A stretch of 64,000 nt of DNA from contig NZ_JAPHEH010000001.1 of the NCBI RefSeq assembly GCF_029607905.1, positions 897,530 to 961,529 of the forward strand. Reading direction: 5' to 3'. The notes below the pieces were generated by a model. It saw nothing but the letters and a program-made list of their open reading frames with translations. It did no database searches and was not told the origin of the DNA. Position numbers and translations under genes: made by a program. Source of the stretch: Thiovibrio frasassiensis (GTDB taxonomy: Bacteria > Desulfobacterota > Desulfobulbia > Desulfobulbales > Desulfurivibrionaceae). Below, in pieces: positions 51,534 to 60,587 of the stretch; positions within the stretch are counted from its first letter, which is position 1, and each line of letters opens with the position of its first letter.

Positions 51534-51989
51534 ATGGGACTTGACTTAACCGGGCTCGGCTCGGTAGCCGACCTGGCCAAAGGCTTGGTCAACAGATTCT
51601 TCCCGCCCGCCATGAGCGACACGGAGAAGGCCGCCGCCCAGATCCAGATCGAACAAATGCTGGAGCAACGGGAGACCGCCCTGATCGATCTGCAGCGGTC
51701 GGTGATCACCGCCGAGATGGCCCAGGGCGACAACTACACCAAGCGGGCGCGGCCGACCATCGTCTATTTCGGTCTGGGCGCCATCGGCCTGGTCCATGTC
51801 CTGCTGCCTGTTCTCGCTTGGCTGGTCCTGACCCTCATGGGCAAGCCAATTGTCTTGCCCACGATCGCACTGCCGGAGCAGTTCTGGCTCACCTGGGGCG
51901 GGGTCTGTTCCATCTGGATGATCGGTAGGAGCGCGGAGAAACGCGGCCAGAGCGGCAAGATGTTGAGCCTGATTACAGGGTCGAAATAA
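51534..51989 (+). CDS. Holin, 3TM family
   Basis: 151 residues. A helical N-terminal domain precedes membrane segments about 77-100 and 112-132 ('IVYFGLGAIGLVHVLLPVLA', 'FWLTWGGVCSIWMIG'). The layout is that of Phage_holin_3TMs. It works with the preceding endolysin. The next gene's ATG overlaps its stop (TAATG). Confidence 0.75.
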   Translation: MGLDLTGLGSVADLAKGLVNRFFPPAMSDTEKAAAQIQIEQMLEQRETALIDLQRSVITAEMAQGDNYTKRARPTIVYFGLGAIGLVHVLLPVLAWLVLTLMGKPIVLPTIALPEQFWLTWGGVCSIWMIGRSAEKRGQSGKMLSLITGSK

Positions 51990-52228
51990 TGCAGCATCAC
52001 GAACCCAGAGACGAGGGCGAAGTGGCCGCGGATTACCAGGCCAAACTCAATGAGGCTGGCCTGGCCGATCACCGGGCAAAAATGAGCCGGCAGCTCGCGA
52101 CTCCGTCTTTGGAGATCTGCGAGGACTGCGAAGAGAAAATCCCGGCGGAACGCCGCAAGAAACAACCGGGCTGCCCCCGCTGCGTGGCGTGTCAGTCACT
52201 CCATGAACGCCTGAGAGGGGGGATGTGA
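51989..52228 (+). CDS. DksA/TraR-type zinc finger protein
   Basis: 79 residues with the C4 finger 'ICEDCEEKIPAERRKKQPGC' and 'CVACQSLHE', typical of phage TraR/DksA-like proteins that bind the RNA polymerase secondary channel. Overlaps both neighbours. Confidence 0.9.
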   Translation: MQHHEPRDEGEVAADYQAKLNEAGLADHRAKMSRQLATPSLEICEDCEEKIPAERRKKQPGCPRCVACQSLHERLRGGM

Positions 52229-52647
52229 TGTTTGAAGGCCTGTCCTTGGCAACGATTATGCCCATTGTCACCATGCTGGGCCTGCCTGGGCTGGTGCTGA
52301 TCTTCTGGTATGTGGATCAGCGCCGCCTGGACCAGGAACAAAAGAACCACCAGGCATCCCTGGCTGCGTCGGAGGCCCGGCACCTGGCCGAGATCGCGGA
52401 AATCAAGGCGCTGTTCACCCAGGCAAGAACTGACTCGGACAAACGGTTTGAGGCGGTGGTGCGGATGTACGAGGACAACAGCCTCCTGGTCAAAGGGTAT
52501 GAGCGGCTGGCTGGTGATCTGGCCAACATCATCCACCTGAACACCCAGATGCAGACCAGGCTGGCGGAGAAGATCGATAACAACATGAACTGCCCGATTG
52601 TGCGGGATGGAGGGTTTGGAAAATGGGCCTTGACAGCGAACGGCTGA
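52228..52647 (+). CDS. Membrane-anchored coiled-coil phage protein
   Basis: 139 residues with one N-terminal membrane helix (about 8-26) and a long helical region (about 27-125, e.g. HLAEIAEIKALFTQARTDSD). The topology is spanin- or lysis-accessory-like. It overlaps the next gene by 25 bases. Confidence 0.6.
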   Translation: MFEGLSLATIMPIVTMLGLPGLVLIFWYVDQRRLDQEQKNHQASLAASEARHLAEIAEIKALFTQARTDSDKRFEAVVRMYEDNSLLVKGYERLAGDLANIIHLNTQMQTRLAEKIDNNMNCPIVRDGGFGKWALTANG

Positions 52648-52874
52648 AACACCGGGGCAGACTGGCTGAAAAAGAGGCGGACGCCAGGCGGCTTGATATG
52701 AGCATCCAGGGCGACATCGCCGCCATCCGGGATCTCCTGGACCCGTTTGCGCCGATCGAGGATCTGCGGGCCGAGGTTGCCGCCTCCCAGGCCGTGGAGC
52801 TGGCAGGCAAGCATGCCGAGTATTGCGGCGTTCTTGCCGAGATCAAGGCTATCAAGAAGGCCCTGGGGATCTGA
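52623..52874 (+). CDS. Small helical phage protein upstream of terminase
   Basis: 83 residues, two amphipathic helices, conserved-looking ('ASQAVELAGKHAEYCGVLAE'). Commonly present in this place in Mu-like phages. Function unknown. Confidence 0.6.
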   Translation: MGLDSERLKHRGRLAEKEADARRLDMSIQGDIAAIRDLLDPFAPIEDLRAEVAASQAVELAGKHAEYCGVLAEIKAIKKALGI

Positions 52875-52877
52875 TCC

Positions 52878-53483
52878 ATGGCCGAGTACTCCTGGGAGAT
52901 CCGCGAGCAGGCGGAAGAACTCTACATCATCGACGGCCTCACCTATGAGGCCGTGGCCGATGTCACCGGCGTGTCGCTCTCCCAGCTCAAGCGCTGGGGC
53001 GGAGAAGACACCTGGGTGGATCGTCGCAAGGAGTACCGCCAGGCCCAGACCTCGATTCGCCGGGGAGTAACACTGGCCAAGGCCAAGGCAGTTGATGCCC
53101 TGCTCACCACCATGGACCCGCAAACGGCGTATGCCTTCGCCTCCCTGGTCAGTTCCGGCAAGATCATCGAACAGGAAGCGCGGGAGAGTCAAACCAGGGC
53201 CGTGTCTGAACCGGCCACCGGCAGCATCGAGCGGCCGATCAAGACCGCTGTGGATGCTGTGACTGCTCTGCAAGAGGCGGTGGAGAAGAAGATCAATGCC
53301 ATGCTCACCCAGCCGGGCGGGGTATCGCTCGCCGGGATCAAGGAGATCCGTCAGTCTTTGGAGATGGTCGAGGACATGACCGCCAAGTACAAACCGAGCA
53401 CCGAAGAAACCGGCAAACCTGGCGGCCTTTCCGATGAAGCGGCCGAGGCTATCCGTCGGCAGATCCTGGGGTTGAGCAAGTAG
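52878..53483 (+). CDS. Terminase small subunit (DUF1804 type)
   Basis: 201 residues. The N-terminal HTH 'GLTYEAVADVTGVSLSQLKR' followed by 'WGGEDTWVDRRKEY' matches the DUF1804 small terminases of Mu-like phages. It recognises packaging DNA and passes it to the large subunit, encoded 2 bases downstream. Confidence 0.8.
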   Translation: MAEYSWEIREQAEELYIIDGLTYEAVADVTGVSLSQLKRWGGEDTWVDRRKEYRQAQTSIRRGVTLAKAKAVDALLTTMDPQTAYAFASLVSSGKIIEQEARESQTRAVSEPATGSIERPIKTAVDAVTALQEAVEKKINAMLTQPGGVSLAGIKEIRQSLEMVEDMTAKYKPSTEETGKPGGLSDEAAEAIRRQILGLSK

Positions 53484-53485
53484 CG

Positions 53486-55018
53486 ATGACCGAAGATACC
53501 TTTGTCAAAGAAGACCGCTCGAAACGCACGCCCATGGCGTTGCTGCCCTACCAGCAGCGCTGGCTGGAGGACGATGCGGACGTCAAGGTCATCGAAAAGT
53601 CGCGGCGTATCGGTTTGTCCTGGGCGGAGGCGGCGGACGATGCCCTGCTGGCCGCAAGCCAGAGCGGCATGGATGTTTGGTACATCGGCTACAACAAGGA
53701 CATGGCCCAGGAGTTCATCGAGGACTGCGGCGACTGGCTCAAGCATTACAACAAGGCCGCCTCCGAGGTTGAGGAGTTTGTTTTCGATGACGAGGACAAG
53801 GACATCCTGGCCTTCCGGATCCGCTGCGCCTCCGGCCATAAGATCGTGGCCCTGTCGAGCAGGCCCTCCAACCTGCGCGGTAAGCAGGGCAAGGTGGTCA
53901 TCGACGAAGCTGCCTTCCACGACAACCTGGGCGAGCTGATCAAGGCGGCCATGGCGCTGCTCATGTGGGGCGGAAAGGTGGTGATCATCTCCACCCACGA
54001 CGGCGACAGCAATGCTTTCAACGAAGTGATCCAGGAGGTGCGGGCCGGAAAGAAACCGTACAGCCTGCACCGGGTAACCCTGGATGATGCCCTGGCTGAA
54101 GGGCTGTACGAGCGAATCTGCCTGCGGCTCGGCAAGGAGTGGACCCCGGAGAGAGAGGATATCTGGCGCAAGCTGATTGTCGCCCAGTACGGAGACGGCG
54201 CGGATGAAGAGCTTTTCTGTATCCCCAGCGCCGGTGGCGGCACCTATCTGACCAGGGCGGTTATCGAGCGCTGCATGCGGGCCGATATCCCGATTCTGCG
54301 CTGGGCTTGCAATAATGAGTTTGCCATCCTGCCGGATCACATCCGCCAGGCAGAGGCCCGCGACTGGTGCAAAGAGCAGCTGGAACCGTTGCTGGCCGAA
54401 CTTGACCCGAAACGCGCCCATTACTTCGGCGAGGACTTTGCCCGCTCCGGCGACCTGACAGTCATCGCGCCGCTGGCAGAGAAACAGAATCTCACCTACC
54501 GCACCCCCTTCATGGTGGAGCTGGGAAACGTGCCCTTCACGGAGCAGGAACTGATTCTGTACTACATCGTGGACCGGCTGCCGCGCTTCACCCATGGCAA
54601 CCTGGACTCGCGGGGTAACGGTCAGTACCTCGGCGAGCGGGCCATGCAGAAGTACGGCCCAGAACGCATCGGCCAGATCATGCTTTCCGAGGCCTGGTAC
54701 CGGGAGGAGATGCCCAGGTTCAAGTCGTTCTTTGACGACGGCACCATCGAGGTGCCGCAACATGCCGACCACATGGACGATTACCGGGCGGTCAAGATGA
54801 TCAAGGGCGTGGCCAAGCTGCCGGAGACCAAGACCAAGGGAAAGGACGGACGGCAGCGCCACGGTGACGCCGCCATTGCCGTGGCCATGGCCGTGGCCGC
54901 CACCAGGTTTGAGGGCGGCGAATACGCCTACCACCAGATAACCGCCAAGGATATGCGCGACATGGGGCATCAGATCAATACCACTAACGGCTTCGGCCGC
55001 CTGCAGGGGGCCATGTAA
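53486..55018 (+). CDS. Terminase large subunit (Mu gp28-like)
   Basis: 510 residues. The ATPase half shows 'VIEKSRRIGLSWAEAADDAL' (Walker A-like) and 'GKVVIDEAAFHDNLGELIK' (Walker B). The nuclease half has Asp-rich 'HYFGEDFARSGDLTVIAPLA' and 'HGDAAIAVAMA'. Packages phage DNA by the headful mechanism. The stop overlaps the portal ATG. Confidence 0.92.
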   Translation: MTEDTFVKEDRSKRTPMALLPYQQRWLEDDADVKVIEKSRRIGLSWAEAADDALLAASQSGMDVWYIGYNKDMAQEFIEDCGDWLKHYNKAASEVEEFVFDDEDKDILAFRIRCASGHKIVALSSRPSNLRGKQGKVVIDEAAFHDNLGELIKAAMALLMWGGKVVIISTHDGDSNAFNEVIQEVRAGKKPYSLHRVTLDDALAEGLYERICLRLGKEWTPEREDIWRKLIVAQYGDGADEELFCIPSAGGGTYLTRAVIERCMRADIPILRWACNNEFAILPDHIRQAEARDWCKEQLEPLLAELDPKRAHYFGEDFARSGDLTVIAPLAEKQNLTYRTPFMVELGNVPFTEQELILYYIVDRLPRFTHGNLDSRGNGQYLGERAMQKYGPERIGQIMLSEAWYREEMPRFKSFFDDGTIEVPQHADHMDDYRAVKMIKGVAKLPETKTKGKDGRQRHGDAAIAVAMAVAATRFEGGEYAYHQITAKDMRDMGHQINTTNGFGRLQGAM

Positions 55019-56604
55019 TGTCACTCCTCGATGCCTATGGCCGCCCCATCAAGAGCCAGGATCTTACCCGCGAGCACGCCGCGCCATCGCTCACCGGAGT
55101 GCGGACCATCTGGGACGATACCGTTGCCTCCGGACTCACCCCGATGCGGTTGGCTGGCCTGCTCCGTGGCGCTGTCCTGGGCGAGACCTATGAGTACCTG
55201 ACCCTGGCCGAGGAGATGGAGGAGCGCGATCTCCATTACGCCTGCGAACTCGGCAAGCGCAAGCTCGCCGTCAGCCGGTTGCCGGTCACGGTCGAGGCCT
55301 ACAGCGACGACGCCAAGGACCAGAAGCTCGCCGACAGTATCCGGTCGCTGGTGCGGAAGCCCGGCTTTCGTGGGCTGCTCAAGGATCTGCTCGACTCTTT
55401 GGGTAAAGGCTATTCGGCCAGCGAGATCATCTGGCAACGGGGTGCGCAATGGCTGCCGGTACGCTACGAGCACCGCGACCCGCGCTTCTTCCAATTCGAC
55501 CAGGTCAGCCGCCGTGAGCTGAGGCTGCGCGACGAAGCGGATCTCATGAATGGCCTGCCGCTGGCCCCCTACAAGTTCATCGTTCACGTCCCGCACCTGA
55601 AATCAGGGCTGCCCATCCGAGGCGGCCTGGCCAGGCTCGCGGCCTGGGCCTGGATGTGCAAGAACTACACGGTCAAGGACTGGATGGCTTTTGCCGAGGT
55701 CTTCGGTATGCCCCTGCGCGTCGGCAAGTACCGGCCTGGGGCCAACAGCGACGACATCTCCATCCTCAAGATGGCGGTGGCCAACCTGGGCAGCGATGCG
55801 GCGGCGGTAATTCCGGAGTCGATGCTGATCGATCTGGTGGAGCGCAAGGGCGGCGCTGGCGGAGAGACTGTTTTTCAGGTGCTCGCCGACTGGTTCGACT
55901 CCCAGGTCAGCCGTGGCATCCTCGGCCAGACCGCGTCCAGCTCGGGCACCCCCGGCAGGCTCGGTGACGACAAGCTCCAGTCCGAGGTCCGAGACGATAT
56001 CCGCGACGATGATGCCGAGCAGCTCGCCGAGACCATCAACCGTGATCTGGTGCGGGCGTATATCGATCTGAATTTCGGGCCGCAGGAGAACTATCCCCAG
56101 GTCATCCTCCGCGACGTGAGCCAGGAAGATGTGGCGGCAATCTCCGACTCCCTGGCCAAGCTGGTGCCGCTTGGTCTCAAGGTCGAGCAGAGCGTGGTTC
56201 GAGACCGCCTGGGCTGGCCGGACCCTGCTCCCAATGCCAAGCCGGAAGATCTGCTGGGCAGCCAACCAGCTGCGCTCCCGCCAAGCATCCCTGCCAAGGC
56301 CGAGAACCGGCAGCGGACTTGTCCTGGTTGCGGCTCGGCCAGGAACAGCCAGGGCGCCGCCAGTCAGGACACCGTGGATCTGCTCGCCGAGCAGGCCCTG
56401 GCCGACGCGGACGGCACCGACATGGTGGCCGAAGTGTACCGCCTGCTGGCCGAGTGCGGCAGCCTGGAAGAGGCCCATGAGAAGCTGCTCGATATCTACG
56501 ATCGCATTCCGCTGGCCGCTACCGGCGAGGCCCTGGGTAACAGATTGTTCCAGGCGGAGCTGACCGGCCGGGCCGAGATCCTCGACGAGGCTGGCAATGG
56601 TTGA
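55018..56604 (+). CDS. Portal protein, DUF935 family (Mu gp29-like)
   Basis: 528 residues. 'LLRGAVLGETYEYLTLAEEM' and 'LPLAPYKFIVHVPHLKSGLP' and 'WMAFAEVFGMPLRVGKYRPG' are DUF935 portal blocks. It forms the dodecameric portal ring. The next gene overlaps by 8 bases. The C-terminal region (about 435-525) is extended and has a CPGCG segment. Confidence 0.92.
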   Translation: MSLLDAYGRPIKSQDLTREHAAPSLTGVRTIWDDTVASGLTPMRLAGLLRGAVLGETYEYLTLAEEMEERDLHYACELGKRKLAVSRLPVTVEAYSDDAKDQKLADSIRSLVRKPGFRGLLKDLLDSLGKGYSASEIIWQRGAQWLPVRYEHRDPRFFQFDQVSRRELRLRDEADLMNGLPLAPYKFIVHVPHLKSGLPIRGGLARLAAWAWMCKNYTVKDWMAFAEVFGMPLRVGKYRPGANSDDISILKMAVANLGSDAAAVIPESMLIDLVERKGGAGGETVFQVLADWFDSQVSRGILGQTASSSGTPGRLGDDKLQSEVRDDIRDDDAEQLAETINRDLVRAYIDLNFGPQENYPQVILRDVSQEDVAAISDSLAKLVPLGLKVEQSVVRDRLGWPDPAPNAKPEDLLGSQPAALPPSIPAKAENRQRTCPGCGSARNSQGAASQDTVDLLAEQALADADGTDMVAEVYRLLAECGSLEEAHEKLLDIYDRIPLAATGEALGNRLFQAELTGRAEILDEAGNG

Positions 56605-57799
56605 ATACGGAAGCCTGCCCTTTGAGGAGGCGGAGACGTTCTTCCGCAATAAGGTCCGCATTCCCACGCGGCAATGGGATGACCTGAAAAAAGGCCAGCA
56701 TGCCAGGGGCTTCATGATCGCCGGGGCGCAACGCGACGACATGCTCTGCGACTTTCAGACCGCGCTGCGCAAAGGCATCGAGCAGGGCACCACCCTGGAG
56801 GCGTTCCGCCAGGATTTCGACCAGATAGTGGGCCGCTACGGCTGGAGCTACAACGGTGGCCGGGGCTGGCGCACCAGGGTGATCTACGACACCAACCTGC
56901 GCACCTCGTACATGGCCGGGCGTTACAAGCAGATGACCGATCCAGACGTGCTCGCCTACCGGCCCTTTTGGCGATACCGCCACGGCGACAGCCAACGGCC
57001 ACGGCCCCAACATCTTGCTTGGCACGGGTTGGTCCTGGCCCATGACGATGGCTTTTGGTCCAGCCACTACCCGCCCAACGGCTGGGGCTGCAAGTGCTCG
57101 GTGGAGGCGCTCTCCGGCCGCGATGTGGAACGGTTGGGCAAGAGCGGGCCGGACAAGGCCCCGCCCATTGTCATCGATCCGAAGACCGGTGCGCCGGTTG
57201 GTATCGACAAGGGCTGGGACTACAACGTGGGCGAAGCGGCCTGGGGCAAGAAGCTCTCGGAAACAAGCATGAACGAATATCGGGCGCAGGGCGCGAAGGC
57301 CTGGGAGAGATTGACCCCTGGGGATTGGCAGAGTCATGGCCGCAAGGAGCGCATCCCAGCCGACACCCCACGGGCAGCCCTCGGCCCCAAGCTCACCACG
57401 ACCCAGGCTGCAGCCAAGGCCTTGACCGGGATCATGGGCGCAGAGGAGCGAATCTACACGCTGCCTTCAGGAGGCAAGATGCTGGTGAACGCCGAGAGCC
57501 TGGCCGCCCATGTCGATCTGGACCGCACCCCGTACCTGCCGCTGCTCCCGGAGGTGCTGGAAGATCCCTACGAAACGTGGCTCTCCTTCGAGCAGCACAA
57601 GGGAACCGGCAAGGTGGTGCTGCGGCAGCGGCTGATCAAGCTGGTGCAACTGGATAAGAAACGCGGCCTGCTGGTGACGGCTCAGGCGAAGAACGGAATG
57701 CTGGAAGCGTGGACGATGGTGCCGACAACGAAGCTCGACTACATCAACAAGCAGCGGAACGGGAAGTTGTTGTGGGGAAGAGAAGAGGTGGGGCCGTGA
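56597..57799 (+). CDS. Head morphogenesis protein (Mu F-like)
   Basis: 400 residues. An N-terminal 'VRIPTRQWDDLKKGQHARGF' part, then the F-type minor head domain with 'VIYDTNLRTSYMAGRYKQMT', 'RPQHLAWHGLVLAHDDGFWS' and 'HYPPNGWGCKCSVEALSGRD'. The C-terminal part (about 280-400) resembles the barnase-EndoU-ColicinE5/PBECR-type domains sometimes fused to MuF proteins ('WTMVPTTKLDYINKQRNGKL'). Confidence 0.88.
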   Translation: MVEYGSLPFEEAETFFRNKVRIPTRQWDDLKKGQHARGFMIAGAQRDDMLCDFQTALRKGIEQGTTLEAFRQDFDQIVGRYGWSYNGGRGWRTRVIYDTNLRTSYMAGRYKQMTDPDVLAYRPFWRYRHGDSQRPRPQHLAWHGLVLAHDDGFWSSHYPPNGWGCKCSVEALSGRDVERLGKSGPDKAPPIVIDPKTGAPVGIDKGWDYNVGEAAWGKKLSETSMNEYRAQGAKAWERLTPGDWQSHGRKERIPADTPRAALGPKLTTTQAAAKALTGIMGAEERIYTLPSGGKMLVNAESLAAHVDLDRTPYLPLLPEVLEDPYETWLSFEQHKGTGKVVLRQRLIKLVQLDKKRGLLVTAQAKNGMLEAWTMVPTTKLDYINKQRNGKLLWGREEVGP

Positions 57800-57900
57800 G
57801 GCTTCCGCAGCAGCCTTGGCGCTAGGTTCCGGTTTTCGGGACTGCGGCCCAACCGGAACCATCGTTCACATAAAGTAGCTCAATCGACGGAGATTGTCAA

Positions 57901-58437
57901 ATGGCCGGAGCCTTCACCCTCATAAGCAAGATCGACGACAGCCAGATCGTCAGGGCTCTTGATCGCCGGCACGCCAAAGCTGGCAGGCTTGCTCCGGCCT
58001 TTAAAAACATCGGCGAGGTGGTGTTGCGATCCACCCAGGATCGATTCGGCAGCCAGACAGATCCGGACGGGCGGCCCTGGCAGAAACTCAAGGCTTCTAC
58101 CATTGCCAGCAAGTCCCTGCGCGGTCACAGCGGCAAGATCTTAATCGGCCGCCGCTATCTCGTGGACTCGATCCGGTACCAGGCGAGCGATGCCGGAGTG
58201 CGAATCGGCACCAACCGGATCTACGGCGCGATCCACCAGTTCGGCGGCAAGACGAAGCCGCATGTGATCAAGCCGAAAAACAAGAAGGCTCTTGCCTGGC
58301 CAGGGGGGAGACACCCGGCCAGAGCGGTTAATCACCCTGGGTCCGATATCCCGGCGCGGCCATTCCTGGGGCTCTCGCGGCAGGACCGTGACCGGGTACT
58401 GGAGGTGGTCTCTGACCATCTCGGGATGAAAACGTAA
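57901..58437 (+). CDS. Virion morphogenesis protein (Mu gpG-like)
   Basis: 178 residues. 'RLAPAFKNIGEVVLRSTQDR' and 'LVDSIRYQASDAGVRIGTNR' with 'YGAIHQFGGKTKPHVI' are the phage gpG/tail-completion family blocks. Required for tail or head completion in Mu. The gap before it (57800-57900) has nothing I can name. Confidence 0.88.
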   Translation: MAGAFTLISKIDDSQIVRALDRRHAKAGRLAPAFKNIGEVVLRSTQDRFGSQTDPDGRPWQKLKASTIASKSLRGHSGKILIGRRYLVDSIRYQASDAGVRIGTNRIYGAIHQFGGKTKPHVIKPKNKKALAWPGGRHPARAVNHPGSDIPARPFLGLSRQDRDRVLEVVSDHLGMKT

Positions 58438-58567
58438 ATAAGGGCCCGTAGCGGCGTTTTAAGAAACAAAACGCCCGGACGCACGGGCAAGGATGCTCGC
58501 GCCCCGCACAAGAGAATCTAAAGATGTTTTAAACGCGGTTGGTGTTCAACGGACATAGGAGAAAAGG

Positions 58568-59593
58568 ATGCGCAAGAAATGTACGGGCATTGCCATGAAC
58601 AGCCAGGCCGATCGCGGCGCCTGTGCGGCCTTGAATTTCGAGTTTCATCCGGGAGCGGTCGTACCGGACTGGATCATGCTGCTCCCGGCCGGACCGGAGA
58701 TCAAGGGCAGGGACGGCAGAAGCTGGCTTATGGCCGATGCCGATGCACGGACGATCATCGATACCTTTGTCGCCGACAAACAGGATCTGCCGGTGGACAT
58801 CGAGCACGCCACCGAGCTGAAGGCGCCAAAGGGTGATAGTGCCCCGGCGGTTGGCTGGATCAAGGAGCTTGAACTGCGTGACGACGGCAGCATCTGGGGC
58901 CGGGTGGAATGGAACAACGACGGCGGCTTCACGGTGAGCAACCGCCAGTACCGCTATATCTCTCCGGTTTTTCGCTATCACAAACTGACCAAGCAGATCC
59001 TGCGGCTGACCTCAGCCGCTTTGACCAACCAGCCGAATCTGGCACTACAGGCCCTCAACACCGAGGGACAACTCGAACACGAGGAGGAACCAGCAATGAA
59101 GAAGATCTATGCGGCCCTCGGCCTGGCCGATACAGCCACCGAGACAGAGGCGTTGAACGCCATCACCAAACTGCAGGGCGATCTGGCCACTGCCGCCAAT
59201 CGGGCAGAGACCCCCAGCCTGGCCAGCTTCGTACCCAGGGCAGATTACGACACGGCCCTGAACCGGGCAGCCAAGGCGGAGCAGACCATCGCCGACCTGA
59301 AAAAGGCGGATATGGAAACCGCCATCAACACCGAGATCTCCGCTGCGCTGGCCGCTGGCAAGATCACCCCGGCCACGGTCGATTATCACAAGGCAAGCTG
59401 TCGGCAGGAAGGCGGGCTCGATCGCTTCAAGGACTTCGTCAAGGCAGCGCCGACGGTCGCCGATGACTCCGGCCTGGACGGCAAGGATCCGGATAAGGAC
59501 AAGGGGCTGGCCCTGAACGCCGACCAGACCAAGATCGCCGAGATGTTCGGAAACTCGGCCGAGGATCTCAAGAAGTACGGCGCACAAGCGTAA
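58568..59593 (+). CDS. Capsid maturation protease with internal scaffold (Mu I/Z-like)
   Basis: 341 residues. The N-terminal protease part contains 'DLPVDIEHATELKAPKGDSA' (His of the Mu I-type peptidase near 81) and 'YISPVFRYHKLTKQILRLTS' (Ser-rich segment). The C-terminal half is helical scaffold with an Asp-rich end. An internal ATG at 59096 has GAGGAGG 8 bases upstream and starts 'KKIYAALGLADTATE', as for Mu gpZ, which is translated in frame inside gpI. Confidence 0.88.
   Translation: MRKKCTGIAMNSQADRGACAALNFEFHPGAVVPDWIMLLPAGPEIKGRDGRSWLMADADARTIIDTFVADKQDLPVDIEHATELKAPKGDSAPAVGWIKELELRDDGSIWGRVEWNNDGGFTVSNRQYRYISPVFRYHKLTKQILRLTSAALTNQPNLALQALNTEGQLEHEEEPAMKKIYAALGLADTATETEALNAITKLQGDLATAANRAETPSLASFVPRADYDTALNRAAKAEQTIADLKKADMETAINTEISAALAAGKITPATVDYHKASCRQEGGLDRFKDFVKAAPTVADDSGLDGKDPDKDKGLALNADQTKIAEMFGNSAEDLKKYGAQA
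59096..59593 (+). CDS. Internal in-frame scaffold protein (Z-like)
   Basis: 165 residues sharing frame with the protease C-terminus. Strong GAGGAGG site 8 bases before ATG. Coiled-coil regions (ALNRAAKAEQTIADLKKADM). Expected to fill the procapsid and be removed by the protease. Confidence 0.7.
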   Translation: MKKIYAALGLADTATETEALNAITKLQGDLATAANRAETPSLASFVPRADYDTALNRAAKAEQTIADLKKADMETAINTEISAALAAGKITPATVDYHKASCRQEGGLDRFKDFVKAAPTVADDSGLDGKDPDKDKGLALNADQTKIAEMFGNSAEDLKKYGAQA

Positions 59594-59656
59594 GGCCGGA
59601 CGATTTCCGAGAAACGAAACTGGATCCCATCCCACAACCTAGAGAGGTAACGCATC

Positions 59657-60523
59657 ATGGGAGCACTTGCAGAAGACAAACAAGCACACCGCAAGGACGG
59701 CGTCGAGCTGCCCTTCAAGGTGAAGACCGCGACAACCATCTTCGGCGGCAGTAACGCCTGCATCGGGGCCGACGGCTATGCCGTACCCGGTGCCGACACC
59801 GCCGGTCTGATCTTTCAGGGCGTGGCCACAAGTCAGGTGGTGAACGCCGGAGCCAGCGGCGCCAAAACCGTGGTTCTCCGCCGCCGTGGCGTGTTCCTGA
59901 TGGAGCTGGCCACCCCGATCACCATCGCCAATGTCGGCGACAATGTATTCCTGGCCGACGATCAGCTGGTGGATCTTACCGCCAATGTCATCAATAACAT
60001 CTACTGCGGCATCATCGCCGAGTACGTGGACACCACCCATGCCTGGATCGACATTGATCCCGCCATTCAGCATGCTGCCGTTGCCACCCATATCGCCGAT
60101 GCCGCCGGAGCCCATGCGGCCAGCGCTATCAGCCTAGCCGATGCCGGGCAACTCACGGCGTCAGCTACGGTCGAAGCGGTGGTCGCCGAGATACTGGTCA
60201 AGTGCCCGGTCACCATTGCCGACCCCGGCAACGCAGGCGCCATCCCGGTCACCCGCTCCGGCAACTGCGCCATCACCAGCGCTGGAGCCGAGACCCGCAC
60301 CCTGGCCATCCCCGGCGTTGCCGGCATCGAGCTGGCCCTGAGCATGGATGTGGACGGCGGAGACGCCGTAGTCACTGTGGCCAGCGCCATCAACCAGGCG
60401 GGCAACAACACCATCACCCTCAATGATGCCGGTGATACGGTGGTCCTCAAGGCAGTGAAAAAGGCCGGGGCTCTGATCTGGCGGGTAGTAGTCAACGACG
60501 GCGCGACCCTCTCGACCGTATAA
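59657..60523 (+). CDS. Capsid-associated (decoration/fibre-like) protein
   Basis: 288 residues. The N-terminal 120 residues (e.g. 'DAGGLIFQGVAT'-like strands, 'RRRGVFLMELATPITIANVG') resemble DUF2190-type capsid decoration proteins. The remainder is Ala/Val/Thr-rich beta ('VTVASAINQAGNNTITLNDA'). It lies between the scaffold and the major capsid genes. The subfamily is not resolved. Confidence 0.65.
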   Translation: MGALAEDKQAHRKDGVELPFKVKTATTIFGGSNACIGADGYAVPGADTAGLIFQGVATSQVVNAGASGAKTVVLRRRGVFLMELATPITIANVGDNVFLADDQLVDLTANVINNIYCGIIAEYVDTTHAWIDIDPAIQHAAVATHIADAAGAHAASAISLADAGQLTASATVEAVVAEILVKCPVTIADPGNAGAIPVTRSGNCAITSAGAETRTLAIPGVAGIELALSMDVDGGDAVVTVASAINQAGNNTITLNDAGDTVVLKAVKKAGALIWRVVVNDGATLSTV

Positions 60524-60587
60524 GGCGGGGTCGGCTGAGTAATAAATTGTAACGATTCATTTTCTTAACCAAATGGAGGATTTCACA

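Noticed and set aside
53351-55024. 557-residue frame antisense to the large terminase
   Set aside because: Shadow frame from GC-rich codon use; the plus strand has terminase motifs.
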